Source of the DNA: JBGRQA01 sp041725895
GTDB taxonomy: Bacteria > Bacteroidota > Bacteroidia > Bacteroidales > Marinifilaceae
Assembly (NCBI GenBank): GCA_041725895.1
Contig: JBGRQA010000007.1
Coordinates: 150,204-214,203, forward strand
Reading direction: 5' to 3'
Length of the DNA stretch: 64,000 bases
Shown here: positions 60,710 through 64,000 of the stretch, in pieces
How positions within the stretch are numbered: position 1 is the stretch's first letter
Layout of the letters: each line of letters starts with the position of its first letter
Notes under the pieces: model-generated
Databases searched by the model: none
Told to the model about the DNA's origin: nothing
The model's input: the letters and a program-made list of their open reading frames with translations, nothing else
Translations under genes and position numbers: made by a program

Positions 60710-61258
60710 CTACAAGGGTTCAATTATCTCAACTTTTTCAGCAAAAATTGTAACAACCGATACATAATCTTTTCCGGTTTGCTGCATTTGTTTTCTCAAT
60801 TTCGCTATGTCTCGCTTCAAAATCTTTTCTGCAACCCCTGACTCCTCTTTTTCTTTCACCCATTCAATGTCTTTACAGGGCGTATGATCGATATGACACA
60901 AGAGAGGGCCTCCTTTCTCAATTCTGTCAACATATTTCTTTTCAGTACGGAATTCTTTTACAACTCCTTGAACTCGAACCCTCTTTTTGTTGTAGGTTCG
61001 ATCAAATCGGGACAGTGAATCAGCCGGAACAATCTTGATTATCGCACCACTTTTGGACTGTAATTTCATTTTCTTTCCACTTACGCCACAAATGTGAACA
61101 ACAAGACCTTCCGTCTGGACGGGTGTATTGCAATACTGTTCTATTTTCGCTACCAAACTATCTGCGGCAACTTTAGTGTAAGTCCGATTGGTCTTTGTGT
61201 TTTTGCAACCCACTGATAAAATAACAATCAATGCAATGCTTAAAAATCTATACTTCAT
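60710..61258 (-). CDS. Lipoprotein with OB-fold-like segment
   Basis: The 182-residue protein has a lipoprotein signal ending SVGC (Cys near residue 18). The middle (TEGLVVHICGVSGKKMKLQ; RVRVQGVVKEFR) looks like a small beta-barrel, with a Cys/His cluster (CNTP, HICG, LLCHIDHTPCKD) that could bind a metal. The end is a basic helix. Function unknown. It lies just upstream of the GyrI-like gene on the same strand. Confidence 0.7.
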   Translation of the reverse strand: MKYRFLSIALIVILSVGCKNTKTNRTYTKVAADSLVAKIEQYCNTPVQTEGLVVHICGVSGKKMKLQSKSGAIIKIVPADSLSRFDRTYNKKRVRVQGVVKEFRTEKKYVDRIEKGGPLLCHIDHTPCKDIEWVKEKEESGVAEKILKRDIAKLRKQMQQTGKDYVSVVTIFAEKVEIIEPL

Positions 61259-61648
61259 GATCTTATTGCTATCAGATTAATAAATTGATTTATATCTTTT
61301 GTCCATTCTATTGTAAAATACTCTTAGATGCTTCTCAGAATAGATTAATTTCAAGCCATAGAACACCCTCTCCCAACATAATATTGATGACTAATGGTTT
61401 TCAAGCCCACCAATAAAGAATCTGCCTACTCTAGGCTTCGTGATTTTCACAAGAAATAAAACTACATACAGAAGTCGATAAATTTAACAAAACAACTCCT
61501 TAACACCTATTTTTTATTTTCAAATCAATCTCGTTTATATTCTATCATTTAAAACCAGAAAAAAAGCACCAATCTTTAACAACAAAAACTCCTTTTGCCA
61601 AACATCTTTCGTTTTTGCTTTAAAAGCACCCCAAATACAGTTCGAATT
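61259..61648. other. Intergenic region, no supported content
   Basis: AT-rich 390 bp. I see no RNA fold or coding frame. It presumably holds the promoter of the lipoprotein gene. Confidence 0.5.
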
Positions 61649-63313
61649 TTACTCCAGATAGATTATCTCCCCCTTAGGATACTTCACCAAATAGCTAAAG
61701 CCCAACCTTTGGGTTTCGGCTGGCTTCAGATCCAGGTTCCATTCCAACTTTCCATTTAGCTCGTCATTTTTCGCCCCCCCTTGATTGCGTAGTTCTACAC
61801 TAAGACTCTTCTGAACAGATAAGGGGTATTGATCCTCAATGGTAATCTGAATAGGTTGCTGCTTCTTATTCCTTACCGAGATCTCCCAATCGCGCATTTC
61901 CTTCCGGTAGCTACCAAGAAACTGATTGCCTTCGTTTGATTTCACCTTTTCACGGGTAATTACAACATTCTTGTCTCGCCCCAGCGACACGTTCAGGGTA
62001 TCGCCAATTTGAGCCGTATTGATATAGGTTCGTCCTACATAGGTTCCCTCAAAATAGATGCTAGCTCCTCCGTCCAATAGCTGGTAATCTTCCCAATTGG
62101 GAACCTGGGCGGTTAGGAAAGCATCCCGATCCAGTTTGGGTGCGCAAAAGTATCGGTAGTCAGCAGCCACATCCATCTTTGTTAACTCCACCATATAACC
62201 TTTGCCATCGGAAGGTATAGAATAGGCTTGTTCTACCACGAATTCTACCTGTGTCGCATTATTCGAAATTTGAACCTGAGGTCCCCGATACCTATGCTGA
62301 GGTGAATCCTTTATCTTTACAACCTCACAAAGTTCGATCTCCTCATCCTGATCCGCTTCAGAATCCTCAATCTCCAGCTCGTCTTCTATCACTTCTTCAT
62401 TATCAACTATATTGAGAACATCTAAAACCTGGGAAGCAGGATGAGGAGGAGGAAGAATTCCTCTTAAACGCCATGGTCTTAATTCTGGGCGTACTCCACC
62501 CAGATTAGGATTCCCACTGGAAAGGGTAATCTTCACATCCTTCCAGTCGATTCCGGTATTTTGAAGTACGCGAGCCTTGTAATTCAATAAAAGCGGCTGG
62601 TTGATATCCTCCACCCGAAGATCATAACTGGGACTCCAACTTGCTCTGGTTACAAAATAGTTCAATTTCAATTTAGCATTCATCGCTTTCTTACATTGAA
62701 GTTTCACCAATACTTCGGAAGTGGGCCGATCATCATTCATTCTCAAGTTGAGAAACTGCTGGTTTATTTTTCTAATTTCCTTTCCTTTCTCTCTTTCTTC
62801 CAGATCCAACGCCTGAACTTTTTTATAAATTTCAGTCAATCGAGCTCTAAAAAATTCTGCCGCCTTCTGAAGCTCCAGAACACTTACGCCTCCCTCTTTC
62901 CCAGCCAGGTTTCGGTTGGCAAGAAGAAGCATCTTTTCCTCTCTGTATACATCCTTTTGCTTTTTGATGGCTTCAATCTCATCCTTCAACCTTTGCACTC
63001 GTTGCTCAAAAGCTTCCACTACTTCTTTTCCCTTGGTTTCATCCAAATAGTTCTTTTGGTGCATAACAGAAAGCACAGTCACCCCGTTATTAACATTGAG
63101 TTGGACACTACGGGGATCAATAACATCGCTCAATCCATAAAATCTAAGCTCCGTAGTTCCTGCAGGTAGCATCACTTCACCATATCGGGTAACCTGGGCC
63201 CCCTTTAGAAAAACTGTGACTTCTTTAATGTTTGACTCAATCGGTTTGGCCTCTGCAGAAACCTGAAACAGGCCCGAAAACATCAAGGCAACAAGTAGTA
63301 AAATTCGATTCAT
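61649..63313 (-). CDS. MuiA family exported protein (DUF4140-DUF4139)
   Basis: The 554-residue protein has a signal peptide (MNRILLLVALMFSGLFQVSAEA), an N-terminal DUF4140 domain (KEVTVFLKGAQVTRYGEVML), a coiled coil (about 85-190) and a C-terminal DUF4139 domain (LNYFVTRASWSPSYDLRVED; ISVRNKKQQPIQITIEDQYP). It is related to mucoidy-inhibitor MuiA proteins, whose mechanism is unknown. An acidic insert (ELEIEDSEADQDEEIELCE, about 310-330) is a local peculiarity. Confidence 0.87.
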   Translation of the reverse strand: MNRILLLVALMFSGLFQVSAEAKPIESNIKEVTVFLKGAQVTRYGEVMLPAGTTELRFYGLSDVIDPRSVQLNVNNGVTVLSVMHQKNYLDETKGKEVVEAFEQRVQRLKDEIEAIKKQKDVYREEKMLLLANRNLAGKEGGVSVLELQKAAEFFRARLTEIYKKVQALDLEEREKGKEIRKINQQFLNLRMNDDRPTSEVLVKLQCKKAMNAKLKLNYFVTRASWSPSYDLRVEDINQPLLLNYKARVLQNTGIDWKDVKITLSSGNPNLGGVRPELRPWRLRGILPPPHPASQVLDVLNIVDNEEVIEDELEIEDSEADQDEEIELCEVVKIKDSPQHRYRGPQVQISNNATQVEFVVEQAYSIPSDGKGYMVELTKMDVAADYRYFCAPKLDRDAFLTAQVPNWEDYQLLDGGASIYFEGTYVGRTYINTAQIGDTLNVSLGRDKNVVITREKVKSNEGNQFLGSYRKEMRDWEISVRNKKQQPIQITIEDQYPLSVQKSLSVELRNQGGAKNDELNGKLEWNLDLKPAETQRLGFSYLVKYPKGEIIYLE

Positions 63314-63516
63314 ATAGTATGATTTTGTTTATCAATATTGGTCTAAGCAAATTTAACAGAATTATTTTGACGTGTATCATATAATTACCATTCCATTCCT
63401 TATTTTATCTTCTGAGCTTGCACCGCAAAACCAAATAACCACCTTAAACCAGCTATTGCAGGAACGCACTACCCTCACAACCGTCCCTTTCACTTTCGCC
63501 TCATTTACTCATCAAC

Positions 63517-63855
63517 CTAGCTCCTAATGGTCCGGACTATTCCGAACAGACTATAAAAAACTTTGCTGTAGTTGCCATACCGACTGCGCTTTGACAGAGC
63601 CAGAATATTATTTTGCTTCTCTAACCAAACTACATTAAGATGCTTCAATGCAGAATCTACAGTCCAATAAACATTGGCGGGGTTATAGGTTTTGTTTGGA
63701 TCGTTTTTAAGTTTAAGGATATCAATTGCTGATGGATTTGTATTTACTGGCACCAGAACGAAATGCTTCTCTATAGCATTGTAGCTGATCACATTGAAGC
63801 CTCTACAAGTACTTGCTGCTGCTTGCCGGCCAAAGGGACTGTTCCTCAACCCCAT
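63517..63855 (-). CDS. Hypothetical protein
   Basis: Not recognised. The 112-residue frame begins with an ATG at 63855 and has no signal peptide. Its centre (LVPVNTNPSAIDILKLKN; ANVYWTVDSALKHLNVVWLEKQNNILALS, in parts) reads like a globular protein, but composition near the N-terminus is less convincing, so the start is uncertain. Confidence 0.4.
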   Translation of the reverse strand: MGLRNSPFGRQAAASTCRGFNVISYNAIEKHFVLVPVNTNPSAIDILKLKNDPNKTYNPANVYWTVDSALKHLNVVWLEKQNNILALSKRSRYGNYSKVFYSLFGIVRTIRS

Positions 63856-63887
63856 CTATTGGAAACGGATGCTACTCCTACTACTGC

Positions 63888-63918
63888 AAAAGCCCTTGCT
63901 ATCGGTAATAGCAAGGGC
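63888..63918 (-). terminator. Terminator of the gene entering from the right edge
   Basis: GCCCTTGCTAT and ATAGCAAGGGC form a perfect 11-bp stem (63892-63902 with 63908-63918), with TTTT after it on the minus strand. Confidence 0.8.
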
Positions 63919-63943
63919 GTAGGGGGTCTGATGGGGCTCAATC

Positions 63944-64000
63944 CTACTGCTCCACGGGGGCTTCAATGGGCAGAGGAAGCAGGGAGATGTCCAGTTCCAG
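63944..64000 (-). CDS. C-terminal end of an unidentified gene, truncated by the window
   Basis: On the minus strand the frame from the edge reads 18 codons and stops at TAG (63944-63946). A terminator follows 25 bp later. The tail is Leu/Pro-rich (LELDISLLPLPIEAPVEQ). It is too short to identify. Confidence 0.45.
   Translation of the reverse strand: MELDISLLPLPIEAPVEQ

Noticed and set aside
1..64000. tRNA, rRNA, CRISPR arrays, integrases, transposases
   Set aside because: Read for their typical motifs and none were found. Short degenerate examples could be missed without a search tool.

Overview
The window looks like chromosomal DNA of a member of the Bacteroidota, possibly near the Marinifilaceae/Marinilabiliales (an inference from gene content; nothing here fixes the genus). 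Supporting signs are AT-rich DNA, several TAnnTTTG -7 promoter boxes, family combinations typical of the phylum (RprXY-like two-component pair, eukaryotic-type citrate synthase beside mitochondrial-type aconitase, RlhA-type U32 protein, SpoIIM/DUF4129/DUF4350/MoxR/DUF58 cluster, MuiA family) and many Cys-anchored lipoproteins. I saw no tRNA, rRNA, CRISPR array, prophage or intact insertion sequence.

Layout. 1-9.2 kb: the 3' part of a tricorn-like S41 protease, small genes, an RprX/RprY-like sensor-regulator pair with a divergent secreted HExxH protein, Mth938-type and TcdA genes, and between them four copies of what looks like one small-RNA gene. 9.2-21.5 kb: U32/RlhA, an AlbA_2 protein, TatD, Ogt, an unidentified 598-residue protein, HutD, and a substrate-binding-protein/histidine-kinase fusion with its NarL-type regulator, plus two candidate structured RNAs. 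21.5-28.5 kb: citrate synthase, aconitase, YfcE phosphoesterase, RF3, thioesterase. 28.7-36.4 kb (all minus strand): an envelope-stress/polyamine module of DUF2170 (YjfI-like), PspA, DUF4178, an Arg/Ser-rich lipoprotein, DUF350 (YjfL-like), membrane spermidine synthase, AdoMet decarboxylase, rhomboid and a K+ channel. 37-50 kb: mixed accessory genes including a class B1 metallo-beta-lactamase with all zinc ligands, a methionine aminopeptidase, an LpxH-like hydrolase with a glycosyltransferase, SigZ, and a TetR/MBL pair. 51-58 kb: RDD, SpoIIM, membrane protein, DUF4129, DUF4350, MoxR, DUF58. 58.5-64 kb: transglutaminase-like, GyrI-like, lipoprotein and MuiA-family genes, with the tail of another gene at the edge.

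The most striking signal is the RNA family. Four minus-strand units (near 3.1, 7.4, 8.7 and 9.0 kb) share one architecture: four TTAAC-like boxes at exactly 10-bp steps, exactly 12 bp to a TAnnTTTG promoter box, then about 95-98 nt of non-coding sequence with a conserved GATTTAGGTTAG core, ending in a GGCC-stem terminator. The box array looks like a binding site for an OmpR-family regulator, and the RprXY-like pair lies among the copies, with a TTAAC array at 11-bp steps upstream of its divergent neighbour. Two modules of the same RNA recur in a larger candidate RNA at 21.1-21.4 kb. Regulation by this pair is inference. The shared architecture is read directly from the sequence.
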